Of a stretch of 64,000 bases of DNA, positions 17,530 to 28,950 are shown piece by piece. The notes beneath the pieces were generated by a model. It saw only the letters and a program-made list of their open reading frames with translations, was not told the origin of the DNA and made no database searches. Within the stretch, counting starts at the first letter, position 1; each line of letters opens with the position of its first letter. A program made the translations under genes and the position numbers. Location of the stretch: contig NC_135788.1 of assembly GCF_051106095.1 (NCBI RefSeq), positions 41,110,501-41,174,500 of the forward strand. The letters are read 5' to 3'. Origin of the DNA: Pogona vitticeps. Lineage: Eukaryota; Chordata; Lepidosauria; Squamata; Agamidae.

Positions 17530-17805
17530 TATTTTGGTTTTGGCAGCTGTCTGGCCTCTCACAGATCTTAGGGTCACAGAAGGGACAGCAGTTGGTCAGA
17601 AGCGCAGAAGAGATTTTTAATTTTATTTTGGTTTGGCAGCTGTCTGTCTTCTCACAGACCTTAGGGTCACAGGGACAGCAGTTGGTCGAAAGTGCAGAAG
17701 AGATTTTTAATTTTATTTTGGTTTGGCAGCTGTTTGTTCTCTCGCCTATCTTAGGATAGCAGAAGGGACAGCAGTTGGTCAGAAGTGCAGAGGAGATTTT
17801 TAATT
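17530..17805 (+). repeat. Three tandem copies of a 90-93 bp leader unit
   Basis: The word TGGCAGCTGT recurs at 17541, 17634 and 17724. Each is followed by a CTCTC/CTCAC stretch, then CTTAGG, then GGGACAGCAGTTGGTC and GCAGAAGAGATTTTTAATTT. The copies lie in the untranslated leader between the primer binding site and the open frame. Their role is unknown; packaging or translation control is possible. Confidence 0.9.
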
Positions 17806-17863
17806 TTTTTTTTCCTTTTTGTTTGTTTTCGCTGACCTAGCCTAGGCTAGAGTACCAGCAGAG

Positions 17864-19498
17864 ATGCAGGAGAAAAACCAGTCTAAAACCGTGGATATAC
17901 TCTTAGAAATGGCTTCTGGATTTTTCGAGGAAGCCAAGCAGAAAATTAGGGAAAGAGATTTCCTGATACGTGAGCTTTATCAGGAAAACATCCTTTTAAA
18001 ACGTTTTCTTAGCACAGAACCTGGCTTGATGCAAAGGTTTTTCCAAGTTCAGCAGGGTTCCTTTGGGGATTACTGCAATGAGACGCTTCATACAATTGGA
18101 AGCAACCCTGAGATGCAAGATGTTTGTGTGGAAAGAGTTAACGAGGCCCAGTGGAATGCTAAGGAGCATTCCAGAGAAGACAGCGATTCATCGTCCGTCC
18201 AAACAGAGGATTTACAGGCCCTGGAGACGCGCGCAGAGAGAGGAATGCAGGAAAAAGTTTCCCGAGAAGCTGTGTCCTTGAGGAAATTAACATCGGGCGA
18301 CCAATGCAGTGCATTGGAAATCGGCTCAGAACCATCTACAGCTCCTTTTCAGAGCACAGGACAGGTGAGAAGTTCTGAAATAATTCGGGAGGAGACTATG
18401 GGTTTGCTAGAAGAAGGAGAGCAAGGGATTTTCCAAAGTAATAAGGCAATTGCTGGGACTGAGAGCTTAGAAGCAACAGGACTTGTGTCAGCAGATCTTG
18501 ATGCATGTCAGATCTCAACCAACCCCCCTTCTCTTAGCCCAGAGGGAACAGCGAAAGCAGACCCTGTTAGGTTGGCAGAGACGTTGAGTAATGTTACTGG
18601 AGGAGTTATTTGTACAGAGACCTTGCAGCATGGACTTTCACATTGTGAGACTGTTTCTAACACAACCAATGAAGGGGGAAGTGCTAACTTTTTGGGATTA
18701 CAAAGTACTGATGTTTCTCCAGAGACGGAAATCATATCTGAAAGATTTGGCCCAGTACCACAGTTAATCTTCTCAGAAAGATCTTTAGAAAGAAAAGCAG
18801 AGGTTTGGGACAATACTTATTTTCAACAGCCTATTTTCCAAGGAAGTGGTGAGAATGCTGATACTGTTTCTGAGGCTATGCAGAGTACTCCCGAGGGAAC
18901 TTTGTTGCAACAGCGGCCTCTTGTGACCAAACCTGATAGCACAGCTAATTCAGCAATAAATGTGTCCAGAGGTGTGACATTTCTGGACCAAGGCGTGGAA
19001 GGCATTGATCAATTTAGCTCAGAACAGGTATTGGAGTCTGTGTTACCTAATCCTAAAGTGGGCTTGGATTTTAGCCAGTTAAATGAGCTCACGAAGACTG
19101 AATCAATCCTTACAATTAATGTTGAGATGTTGGTAGAAATTGTTTCTGTGACTGGAATAAAAGGAGGGCTTTACCAACTCAGAAAACTAGCACCTAGAAT
19201 GGAAAATACCTATGTTACTTTTCAGAAATTGGTTGATGAATTCTTTGGTGATTTATATTATTATGTGATTGGCTATGTAGACAACCTTGTAATTTGCAGC
19301 CCTGATCCAATTCAAGCAAACCAAAATGCTTTGTCATTCTTAGAGAAGCAGAGACATCGAAGCCCAAAATTAATGCAGTGGTATTTCAGATTGAAAACAT
19401 ATGATTTTGATGTTAAACATCTACCAGTAAAAGAGGCCTTAATTCCCCATTGCTTATCTCGAGTGCTTAGTGCAGATGCAAGGGGAGAAAATGGCTAG
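17864..19498 (+). CDS. Open frame of the shortened LTR element (gag-like start, pol-like end)
   Basis: This frame of 544 codons is the only sizeable coding part of the element. Residues about 1-55 are charged and helical (a QEKNQSK start, then KQKIRERDFLIRELYQENIL) and look like a gag-type coiled coil. The long middle (about 60-400) is acidic and Ser/Thr-rich without a motif I recognise. The end resembles pol: YYVIGYVDNLVICS recalls the reverse transcriptase palm, and the last 60 residues (LKTYDFDVKHLPVKEALIPH, then CLSRVL) recall the end of a Gypsy RNase H. It is a non-autonomous product, and whether it is translated is unknown. The Met at 17864 follows the tandem leader repeats. Confidence 0.7.
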   Translation: MQEKNQSKTVDILLEMASGFFEEAKQKIRERDFLIRELYQENILLKRFLSTEPGLMQRFFQVQQGSFGDYCNETLHTIGSNPEMQDVCVERVNEAQWNAKEHSREDSDSSSVQTEDLQALETRAERGMQEKVSREAVSLRKLTSGDQCSALEIGSEPSTAPFQSTGQVRSSEIIREETMGLLEEGEQGIFQSNKAIAGTESLEATGLVSADLDACQISTNPPSLSPEGTAKADPVRLAETLSNVTGGVICTETLQHGLSHCETVSNTTNEGGSANFLGLQSTDVSPETEIISERFGPVPQLIFSERSLERKAEVWDNTYFQQPIFQGSGENADTVSEAMQSTPEGTLLQQRPLVTKPDSTANSAINVSRGVTFLDQGVEGIDQFSSEQVLESVLPNPKVGLDFSQLNELTKTESILTINVEMLVEIVSVTGIKGGLYQLRKLAPRMENTYVTFQKLVDEFFGDLYYYVIGYVDNLVICSPDPIQANQNALSFLEKQRHRSPKLMQWYFRLKTYDFDVKHLPVKEALIPHCLSRVLSADARGENG

Positions 19499-19969
19499 AA
19501 TTGCTAAAGCTCTGATGTTTAATTTTCTTGGTATTCTGTATGACAATGTTCCTGAGCATACATAGAGTGTTTTCACTATTATTACTACATATCAGTATAT
19601 TAGATTGTCAAGTTATTATGATGTTAAACCTTGTTTCACTATTTTACTGTTTGATGACTAGAGTATTATCTGAGCATATGCAGAGTGATGTATTTGATTA
19701 AGTATACTAACATGTTTATTCTTCTGTTTTTCAGACTAGTAGAAGTGTCTAAGGCAAATTTCTCTCATGTATGGTAAATACTGTAATTATGATAGTTCTC
19801 ATGTATCAATTGTTTTGCTATTTTAGAAACATATTGGAAATGTATTACTTTATGTTCATGTTAATATCTTTCTCTATTTTGTTAATGCTTCATTATGACA
19901 TCTCATCTTATTCAGTTATCAAAATTAAAACTTAAATTGTTTAGGAATTTTGTTAATCTTCAGGGGGCT

Positions 19970-21244
19970 TGTGATGAGATGGGTTTTTAAGTTAAAATCT
20001 TTTAAAGGCATATGGGTTTTGTAATTATGAAGTGAGCCAGAGAGGTTCCATTTTGTTTCTTTGTATATAATATCTGTGCTATGCTGACAAGTTGTTTTCT
20101 AGGCGAGCAGAGAGCATGTTATTCTGAAGGCCTGAGAAGGACTCTGTGTGATAAGATAGATGGAATTTGTTGTGACTCTTTGAGACACCACCGTAACCCA
20201 AATAACATCTGGTGTGTATGAGAAAGAATTCATGTGATGTAACAGGACTATTTGCCTAGTAACGAACTCTGATTGGATGACATCGTGGGAAGGTGCATTA
20301 GGCCCTTGCCAGTTACTCTTGAAAAAGGAACTTTTTATATATGGACTTTGTCTTTCCAAGACCGACCTTTCAGTGATTCGTGACCTACATTTCAGCCATA
20401 TGGGACTTACCCTGATGTCTTGAGAGAGAGTGTGGTGGCCTACCTACATGGACTGGTTTCTATGCTTTGCTGGATTACTTTCGGACTTATGGGATTTTCC
20501 TAAGGACTATGCATGGACTATTTTCTATGGACTGTTCTATGGAATATTCTTTATGGACTTCTTTTCTTGGAATACTCCATATGGACTATGCTCTTGAAAT
20601 TTAGTAAGGACTATGGTATATTTACTGGATTTTTCTTTTCTAAGGACTATGGGACATATAATGGATTTTTACTTTTGTTTAGGGATTTTTATTCTATAGG
20701 ATCACTGAGGACTATAGCCTTTTCATAACCTACTTGGATTATTTTGTTTACTAATGATTTCCTGGACTGGAATGGTTTTTATTCATTTTAATGGCTTTTT
20801 TGGGTTTTTGAATACTTTTCTATTTTCATGTTTTCTTTGCCTCACTACATCTTTGTAACTAAACAGCACAATGCTAGATTATTTGTTTTGGTTTAATTTG
20901 ACTTAGTAACATGCTTTTTCTTTAATAAAATAAAGATTATAAAACTCATTTGGTTTCCTGAACAGTAAACTTGCCATAGGGTCATCTGAGAGTGCTGCCT
21001 CGGCCTAGCTTACTTAGAGTCCTGTCAGTGGTGCAAGTTAAGTCTAAGGACTACAAAGCCCACTTGACCTTTTCACAATAATATCTGAGAGTACCAGGGT
21101 GTTCTTATGTGGGCAGACTTGTAAGAAGGAGTGTTGTAGCATGGCTGGCTGAATTGGACTCTTCAGCTCATTTTAGCATGTGCAAACTCCTGATTGCTCT
21201 CTGTCCAAGCGTACACGTGTGTTTTCGAACCCGTGTTCGCGACA
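19970..21244 (+). repeat. 3' LTR of the element at 15469-21244
   Basis: Same length (1275 bp) and almost the same sequence as the 5' LTR. It is preceded by the polypurine tract at about 19960-19969 and followed by CAACA. Confidence 0.95.
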
Positions 21245-21249
21245 CAACA
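21245..21249. repeat. Target-site duplication, right copy (CAACA)
   Basis: Matches 15464-15468 exactly. Confidence 0.9.
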
Positions 21250-22440
21250 CGCTTTTAAATAAAGTATATCATGAAAGATGGAAAATGGTCTCTTGTGTGT
21301 TCTTTACAGATTTTTGATGAAGTTGTTGTTGACAACCACAGAAGAGATCTCCAGAATGCCAGGGGATACCTAGATTAAAAGATCCTGTTCCCCTTTGCTG
21401 CTGTTAGCACTGTGATAGCAGCACAGTTTTGTTAAGCCCTTCCATGCCCTACAGGTTTTTCATGGCGTTACTGCCATAAAAGCAATTTGCTGGTGATTTT
21501 AGTCCAGAACTATAAACAAACTATGATCTTTAGACAAACATTTTAAATTGTTTCCTAAAATACCATAGTTCTGACTTTCTGCCATGCCAAAATATATTCC
21601 CTTGCAGCTCCTGCTCATTCATTATGCATTTATGTAAAATACACTCACCCTGAAGGAAGCCTTTGAAATTTTCATCTTCATTCCAAAAGGGAAAATTATG
21701 GACTAGATTTTACTTATGCAATCCAGAAACAGACTTCCAAGTTACTATAATAATTTAATTTTTAATTTGAATATAAAGTTAAATGTTGCTATCTGCTTTC
21801 GCTTGAAGTTTGACTGGCAGCATTAAATGCATCCTATAACTATTGTCTTTGATTAATTCTTTTCACGCAGTTCCCTTTTGTCTTCCCATAGCTGATTTTT
21901 GAATTCTTTAGCTATGATTATTTCAGTCAGAGTTCTTCTCTTTTTTTTCCAAGGCATTATGGACTTCATTGGAACCTCATTATAATGCTTAGTTAGAAAG
22001 CAGCTCCCTTATTTAACCTGCTGGAACCCCAATTATTTTGAACACCATGACATTTACAATAGTTTAAAAACAAAACCTGCATGTAATAAATAATTTGTTT
22101 GAGTCTCCCATGAAAGCTAACTCTTACTAAATTCTTTCAGTGTCATTGTGTACCTTTTCTCTGCATTATGCATTGATATTCTTTAGTATGTTTTACTGTT
22201 TTTTTTCATGCAACAACAGCTAAAATCTAGATCATAAATCCTGGCAGATGGTGTAAATTAATTGTTCAGGATGGTGAGCATCAAATGGCGCAGCAGTACA
22301 GAATTTTGATCTATGCCATAGCAGACTCACCTAGATGTTAAAACAGTGCAAGGGAATGGATTGCTGCTACAAGACCAGCAACAGAGTTGGTTGTACAGGA
22401 AAAATGCCAGGAATGCCTGATGCCACTTCAGCTCCCCAAA
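21250..22440. other. Non-coding, nothing recognised
   Basis: AT-rich sequence without a supported gene or named repeat. Confidence 0.5.
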
Positions 22441-23270
22441 CGTCCAGCTATATATGGCCTCATGTGAGACCTGGGGCGAGGGGGAAGATCCTCTTGCCGG
22501 AGTGTGTCCATTGTATCAAAGACAGAAAGGGAGGTACAAACCTCACCGGTACCCAAGCCTAGAAGAACTGAACAATGAGGTACTGATACCCGGGAGGTAG
22601 AGAGAGAATAGTACAGGCTAACGGTAGCAGATCAAACCCTGGACAAATTGGCGGGAATTGGGAGGAAAAAGAGGGTGAGGATAGCTGAAATAAGAGAAGA
22701 TCTGATACCAGGGGGTTGGGAGAGGGTAGGAGTACAAGACCCATAGACAGGAAAGTGGAAAAGGCTGCGAGTACCAAGGAAAGAAGCAGACTACTGCCAC
22801 CAAAAGGGAATTGCTCAAGGGCCCTCTTACTGGGGTGAGACTGAGATTCGAGAGTGGAGGAGGAAGTTAAGGGAAGAAAAGGAGGTAGTAAAGAGGAAAG
22901 AGAGAAAATGCCTGGCATGGTGAGTGGAGGAGGCTAAAAGGAGAGGTTATCAGATGGACCCTGGTCCCCCTTATATCCAACCAAAAACACCGGATGGATC
23001 GACCCAGCCGAGGATGAGGCCACCCCGCTCTTGGATGGAGAAGCCGGAGAGGTCCTGAGAGAAGAAGGGGTAGCAGATTGGCCGGGACCCTGGAAAAATA
23101 ATGACATGAATCCGTTTTTGAGTGACACTTGGGTGCCCCAGTCTGACCCATTGGAGACAGGTGACAAGTTGTGGAATAATTGTTTGAACAATAATTTTCT
23201 ATTGAATATTCCAATAAGCCTTTCTCCTCGTTCAAAGTTAAAAGAAGCTCACGATTTTATTGTGGAGACG
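22441..23270. other. Unexplained purine-rich segment with decayed coding look
   Basis: The plus strand is strikingly purine-rich (GGGAGGTAGAGAGAGAATAG and similar) and GC-richer than its surroundings. One plus frame is open at 23031-23447. It begins MDGEAGEVLREEGVADWPGP and continues with WVPQSDPLETGDKLWNN before repeat-like sequence. Stretches upstream are nearly open in other frames with Lys/Glu/Arg-rich content. This looks like a decayed protein-coding part of an old mobile element or a processed pseudogene. I do not recognise the family and propose no function. Confidence 0.3.
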
Positions 23271-23516
23271 AGTGTTTCAAAAACAGAACCCTCACACCTC
23301 AGAAGACAGGAAACATCTGCCAACATATACTTCATCAGTAGGAGAGACTTCATCATCCATGAAAGGAACCACCACTTAAAAGCAGAGCTTAGAGAAGTTC
23401 TCTTTCTGGTCTGTAACTCACAAATCAGGGCTTTAGGTCTGATTTAACAGCACGCTTTTGCTTATGTGCCAAAGTCTATCTGATCACACTTCCTGTGAGG
23501 CAGAGCATGTGTTCTT

Positions 23517-23617
23517 GGATTAAAATTCCCAGAAGCCTCCACCACTAGCTATGCTGGCCAGGATTTCTAGTAGTTGTAGTCCTAGAAGATCTGGGGACCC
23601 GGGTTTAGGAACCACTG
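23517..23617 (-). repeat. hAT-like non-autonomous repeat fragment
   Basis: On the minus strand it opens with CAGTGGTTCCTAAACCCGGG, a hAT/Charlie-type terminal sequence. It continues with ACTACAACTACTAGAAATCC and GGCCAGCATAGCTAGTGGTG. The far terminus is not clear, so the copy may be truncated. Confidence 0.55.
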
Positions 23618-23782
23618 CTCTAGGAACCATTACCCCAGAGAGGGTCTAGCCAGTAGGCTGCAGATATCAGCAGACCTTATATTTTCTGGGCCAAAAAGAT
23701 ACTGTATGCTATCATTAACAGTTTGAGAACAAACATATATAAATTATAATCTCAAGTGCAACTTTCCCCACAAATGACTGTA

Positions 23783-24229
23783 GAGTAGTGCCCCGCTTGA
23801 CGATGATAATGCGTTCCAGCAACATCATTGTTAAGCAAAATCATTGTCAAGAGAAAAAAAAATTCCCATTGGAATGCATTGAAAACCGGTCAATGTGTTC
23901 CAATGGGGGAAATATCTCATCATCCAGCGAAGATTGCCCATAGAGAACCGCTGATCAGCTGTTCTAAATCACTGTAATGAGAAGCTTCCATCCAGAAAGC
24001 AGCCATTTTGAGAAGAGAGGGAAGCCATTTTGCAGAGGGAAGCCATTCTGCAGAACTGGAAAAAACATCGCTTTGTGAACAAATGGTTCACGAAGCAGGC
24101 TCCTAATCAACGTAAAGCGGATTTCCTCCATTGGAACCATTGTTTTGTGATGGCAATAACGATAACAAAAATGTCATTGTCAAGTGATTTTGACATCATG
24201 CGTGGTAAGCGTCTAGCGGGGCACAACTG
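23783..24229. mobile_element. Tigger-like MITE (Tc1/mariner superfamily), 447 bp
   Basis: The ends GAGTAGTGCCCCGCTTGACG and, inverted, CAGTTGTGCCCCGCTAGACG form terminal repeats. TA flanks both sides (23781-23782 and 24230-24231). The interior repeats the ends in variants (CATTGTCAAG, AACATCATTGTTAAGC) and has no coding capacity. It is a diverged sister of the element at 58026-58436. Confidence 0.85.
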
Positions 24230-24231
24230 TA

Positions 24232-24509
24232 CTACTGAAGAGAGAAGTAACTGTTAACGAACTACTATTTTCCAGAAGTCTGATACTGTTTGAGACCATT
24301 ATTTAAGATTACTCATTTGACGTCCTCTACAGATTTCGGAAATAATAGTTGTCCACTCAACAAAACCAGGGACATAAGTAGTGCAGGGTAACTGGGACTT
24401 TGCCCCAGGGTGCCAAAATCTAGGGGGAAATGAAATCTAGAGGAGATCATGCTCATGAGTCTTAGGAAAAGAAACATCAACACTACCCAGGCCTATTCAC
24501 TTCATTAGT
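24232..24509. other. Non-coding, nothing recognised
   Basis: No gene or repeat is seen. Confidence 0.5.
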
Positions 24510-24562
24510 GACGTTGTCTAGAGGGGCGGGGTAAAAATCGAATAAATAAATAAATAAATATT
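24510..24562 (+). repeat. SINE/LINE 3' tail fragment
   Basis: GTCTAGAGGGGCGGGGTAAA followed by AATCGAATAAATAAATAAA is the same kind of 3' end as at 5291 and 39970. Confidence 0.65.
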
Positions 24563-26324
24563 CTTAAGAAGCACAAACCTTCTCTTTCTTTTTTGGTGAA
24601 GGAGCATCACATTCTTCTCCTCGTTTTCCTGAGGGAGGGGCTTGCATCCATGCCTCTGCGTGAAGTAGATGGGAGACAAAGCTTCTTGTCCAAGTTGCTA
24701 ACTATACCTCTGAATAGAGCTTATAGGAGGAAGGCCTAGCACATGCCTTTTTGCTACTTATGTGGAGATCATTGTGTCAAATCTTAAAATCCTTGGAGAT
24801 CTAGCAGACATCTGGTTTTAAGCTGTTTGCAGATGAACAGATCTTTATACCAGAGTGAGCTGGCTGGATGCTACAGTGATATCCTTAATTTTTTTTAAAT
24901 GTTATAATAAAGGGGGGGGGAGTGAATCCCAGGTGTCTTGCCAACCCACAGCATTAGCAATGCCAACATTTGCTTAAAATTATACTCTTATTCTTTCTCT
25001 TGTTCAGTCTTCTAGGAAGTTGTGTGGTTCATGGTGTTGTGTCCGTAAAAGTTAAGATGAGTGCCTTCTCTGGGTTCTGCCTTTTACTATTCACTTTAAT
25101 CCAGAGTGTTGCTGTTGACTGGGAGCATTTCATTTGCTCTCTGCTTCTCTTCCTGATGCCATGTACAAGACACACACAGAGAGAACAAAGGTGAGAGGAT
25201 GAGAATGGGAACAGAAAATGAACAAGGAGCAGAGACATCAGTCAATAATGAAACACCACAACTGCAAATCCATGAAGATCTCCAGACATTCCATAGAACA
25301 ATAAGGGAATAAAAGTCTAAAATTCTTTTACTCTGATTGAGCTGTATGTGTTTATATTAAGTGATTATTAGACTGAACATGTGAATTGAACAGAGTGGCT
25401 AGTGGCTTCCTGAGACAGTGATGGGGAAATAATGCCTGTGTGACAGTGTGAAAGAAATGCGCTGCTCTTGTCTAGCATAGACTTTCACAAATGTCAGTTC
25501 AAGCCCTAGGCTGAACTAGGTAATTCTAAGACATTACCTAGTTCCTACTGCATGCCCACAACAGGACAGGATGTTAATTATACCAGTCAAGGCCAACCCT
25601 TTCCTGTTTCAGCTGAGATTTAAGAATCCCAGAGCAATTATGTGTAGGAACCTACCTCATGTATTGGATTACGGCAGTGCTGACTTTGACCTGAATTAAA
25701 TGAGCTGACAGGTAAAAGTACCATCTACTTTGGCTAGTTTATAGTTCAGTAGAAAGTTGGGATGCTAAGTATGGAAACTCTTCAAAGTAAGTGATTCCAC
25801 AAGGAACCAATGATCTATAGTTTTGGAGCTACACAGACACCTTCACTTCATTAGGCAAAATCTAGATTAAACTCAATGAGACAGCAGATTCTGCTTGAAA
25901 AGCAAAGGGCATGTTCTTTTTTCCTGCATGCCAGAGCAATCAGATTCGTACATGCAGCCAGTCTTAACATCCCCAATGACCAGCCATAAAACAAAACAAA
26001 GTAGTTTACAAGATACTGGAGGTGGGAAAAGTTCTTACTTTTACAAACAGATATGTTTTACTACTTATGTAGTAGCCCTCCTGTTCTAAACAGTAAATCT
26101 CATCTGTAGCAAAGAAGGTCTGCTGATGTTTAAACCTGAACCCAGATTTTCCAGGATTCCAGACGTATAGCCTGTGTCAACAAGAACCTCTCTCTTTTTT
26201 AGACTCACTGCTGGAGAAGGTCATGATGGGAATAGCTAAGAGCTCCACTCTGAAGATGATGTACTGGTTACAATAACAAAGCAATACAAATATTTTGCAT
26301 ATCTTACGAACATCTAATGTGGTG
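24563..26324. other. Non-coding, nothing recognised
   Basis: No supported exon, RNA gene or transposon. A G run lies near 24913-24920. Confidence 0.5.
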
Positions 26325-26450
26325 CAGGAACTACAGTGCTAGACTAGAATTTTGAAGTTCTAGATTATGGAGCCAAAGTGAGGAGTAGGGACAGATACAG
26401 TGACCTGTAGTCACTGACTGGAGGGTGGGATAAAATGTTAATATATAAAG
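26325..26450 (+). repeat. Diverged tRNA-headed SINE
   Basis: AATGTGGTGCAGGAACTACA then GTGCTAGACTAGAATTTTGA and TCTAGATTATGGAGCC follow the layout of the SINE at 58575 (GTGGTGCAGTGG, GATGGACTGGGATTC). It is degraded. Confidence 0.45.
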
Positions 26451-26553
26451 GTAGTATAGTATAGTATATTATAGTATATTATAGTATAGTATAGTATAGT
26501 ATAGTATAGTATAGTATAGTATAGTATAGTATAGTATAGTATAGTATAGTATA
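26451..26553. repeat. (ATAGT)n pentanucleotide microsatellite
   Basis: About 20 units of TATAG in a row, extending from the SINE fragment to its left. Confidence 0.97.
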
Positions 26554-27019
26554 AATGTGATTTTCAGAGGCAAGTGTGACACTAAGTTTGGAAAAGAAAA
26601 TTAAAAAGGTACTGATGGAGGAAGAGGCACAACCAGTGATTGCAGCAGCTGCCCAGGGACAAGCCACTGGGACTCAGAGATCACCATTGGCCTGACATTA
26701 TTAGCCCTCCATGAAGTGCTAGGGTCACTGCACACTGAATTCCAGCTTTAGACTAGAGACTTGGCCGAGCCAGTGAACGGAACTGGAGCTCAGTTAAGGA
26801 CAGTGTGCAATGGGGAACTAGCAAAGGAAACTAAGCCCCTTATGGACTGTTGGGGCAGGAGATTGATAGCATCCAGCTTACTGGTGTGCCCCATTTCCTA
26901 TTCTAATAAAGAAAAGTTCTAGCAACACCAGGACTCTGGAGTCCATGGAGCGTATGTTCAAGGAAACCCACCTGGCCACCCTGATCTGGGGTGGTAGTGA
27001 CAGGGGTCACAAAAATAAT
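26554..27019. other. Non-coding, nothing recognised
   Basis: No supported feature. Confidence 0.5.
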
Positions 27020-27234
27020 AGCTGCATGCCACCAAGTCAATTCTGAAATATAGTGACCTTTTCTAGGATTCAGAAGTGATTTATCATTTTCTTCTTCCTA
27101 GGATGTCCATGGACTGTGTAGCTTGCCCAAGGCTACACAGGCTACTTATATGACTGGGAGATACAGTGGGGAATCAAAACCCCAATCTCTGGTTCCTCAG
27201 CCAGATACATAACTCACTGAGCTATCCAGCCAGC
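27020..27234 (-). repeat. tRNA-headed squamate SINE, near full length
   Basis: On the minus strand it begins GGCTGGATAGCTCAGTGAG, with B-box-like GATTGGGGTTTTGATTCCCC. The body follows (AGCCTTGGGCAAGCTACACA, AAATGATAAATCACTTCTGA), then a tail related to the BovB 3' end (AGAATTGACTTGGTGGCATG). Confidence 0.85.
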
Positions 27235-28655
27235 TATCTGTAGTATTTAGGTGAACTATAAATTCAGAGGAGACGGGGAAGATGATGAGGGCTGAAGAAT
27301 AACATCATTATCTTTCTGAGCCTTGCCTTCTTTATAAAACTGTTGTTCATAATTTTTGCTTCAAAGTGGCTGCAGTGGGTTACTTACACATATGAATTAC
27401 TCCCACGTTTGCCTTCCAAGAGACCAGTAATCATGTTATAATTTAACTGAAAGTTGTATTATGAAGTGTAAAGAATCCAACAAACCACAAGAGCAGACAA
27501 TATGATTTCAAATAATTCACAAACAGCTTCAAGATAGTTGTTACTCTGTCACAAATGTGGCATCACACTTTCACATTAAAGTTTGATTATGCCATCATTA
27601 GAGCACTTACGTCTTTAGCTAGAGCAATCAAATATGCCTGTTATGGGTTTGTTGGCTTTGTGCCTGTTAAAGCAGGCAAATGGTCGTAAGTTACCAAGGA
27701 AACTGGAATACCATATGCAAGGGATAACAATACAATCCTGCTGGGGAGCTGAGGAGCTGTTCTGATGCTGGTCAAATCATATCACCACCTCATGTTTATT
27801 ACTGTATCAGCGACTTTGTGCCAGAACAGAAAATACAAAAGGAAAACTCAATTTCGGAATTGAAAATTGTATCAGCCTATTCTCTACAGCAACTGGAGCT
27901 TAGAAAAGTTACTTTGCAGGACTATAACTTCTATAATTTCACAACCAGCATGCATAGCAGCCAGAGATTTGGAAAAATCGATTTGTTGCAACTGCAATTT
28001 CCATAATTTCTTAGCATGCTGGCTGCTATGTTCTAGGAGCTATTGATATTTTAAAAAAAGAACTTTTCTAAACTCTAATAGTTTTACAGCTTATGGAACA
28101 ACTTGGATATGTCTACAAAGTGATCCTAAGAATATAATTTGGATAATACCAAATCTGGGAGGAGTGGAGCTGTCTTAAGATGCAACAATGTTGACAAATA
28201 ATGCTCCAAGATTGGGACAGTCTGATTCACATTATTTTCCATTGACTACAATGATATAAAAGTTAATTGGAATCAGACTGAAGTTTTTCCCTGTAATCCA
28301 CACCTTTTCCTCTGCTGTCAGGGATTCTACTTCTTTGAAATCAAATACTTGCACATCAATTCAGATTATATGATCCTTTGAGCTTATGTGGAAGTAGCCA
28401 TTCTTTTTGAAACCATTTCAGGCAGCTACAGCAGCAGTGAGAGAGGCAAGGCAACAGAGAATATGGTGGCTGTATGTATCCTCACCTCACCACAGCTAGT
28501 GCCTGGATCTGCTTCAACTTCCCTTCTCTTCTTCTCCCCCTCCCAATTTCTGCCTTCCTTCCTTTTCCTTTTAAAGGCTTGCTAATCTAGCATTAGGGTA
28601 GCTAGGTGACCGATGGGTGGGAAGTAGCAAGGACTTGGCAGAGAGAGAGGATAAA
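27235..28655. other. Non-coding, with a weak repeat pair
   Basis: Near 27917-27965 and 27988-28038 two diverged copies of an ACTATAACTTCTATAATTTC-type unit lie close together, each with an AGCATGC/GCAGCC phrase. Nothing else is recognised. Confidence 0.45.
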
Positions 28656-28724
28656 GATTTAAGGTAGCTCTGCTCTGACTGTGCATCCTAGAAATCTGAA
28701 CAGGCAGAGCAGAACTATCTTAAA
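28656..28724. repeat. Small foldback with 24-bp arms
   Basis: TTTAAGGTAGCTCTGCTCTG on the left pairs with CAGAGCAGAACTATCTTAA on the right, with a few mismatches and about 20 bases between them. Confidence 0.65.
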
Positions 28725-28792
28725 ACTTTCTGTTCTCTCTCCACTGAGTCCTCCTTCTGTCCTTTTTCTTTAAAAAAAAAAACTAGATAGAA

Positions 28793-28950
28793 GTGTGAAG
28801 AGAAAACTTCCTGTCTCACTGTCAATTCCTCCCTCCCCACCGCCCAGACAAGCAGATCTAGGTAGGAGGTGTGGGAATGAGAAGATTCAAATAGTTAACA
28901 AACTGCAAACAAGGCTGATTTCCTCCTTCCTGTCTGCTGACTCTTGGGTG
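28793..28950. repeat. Direct duplication of about 150 bp, left copy
   Basis: The block GTGTGAAGAGAAAACTTCCT through AGGCTGATTTCCTCCTTCCT recurs at 29295-29449 with about 90 percent or higher identity by eye. It contains CAGACAAGCAGATCTAGGTA and ATTCAAATAGTTAACAA. Confidence 0.9.

Larger units (their letters stand above)
15469..21244 (+). mobile_element. Young, shortened LTR retrotransposon (Gypsy-like)
   Basis: The element is bounded by two 1275-bp LTRs that start TG and end CA, within a CAACA target duplication. By eye the LTRs differ at only two positions, about 0.2 percent, so the insertion is recent, likely under about one million years at usual vertebrate neutral rates (inference). A primer binding site for tRNA-Leu follows the 5' LTR and a G-rich polypurine tract (CAGGGGGCT) precedes the 3' LTR. 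The internal part is only about 3.2 kb with one open frame (17864-19498). It is a fossil-type copy that does not carry a full gag-pol set. I count roughly one large loss relative to an autonomous relative. It probably moved with proteins supplied by another element. Confidence 0.95.
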
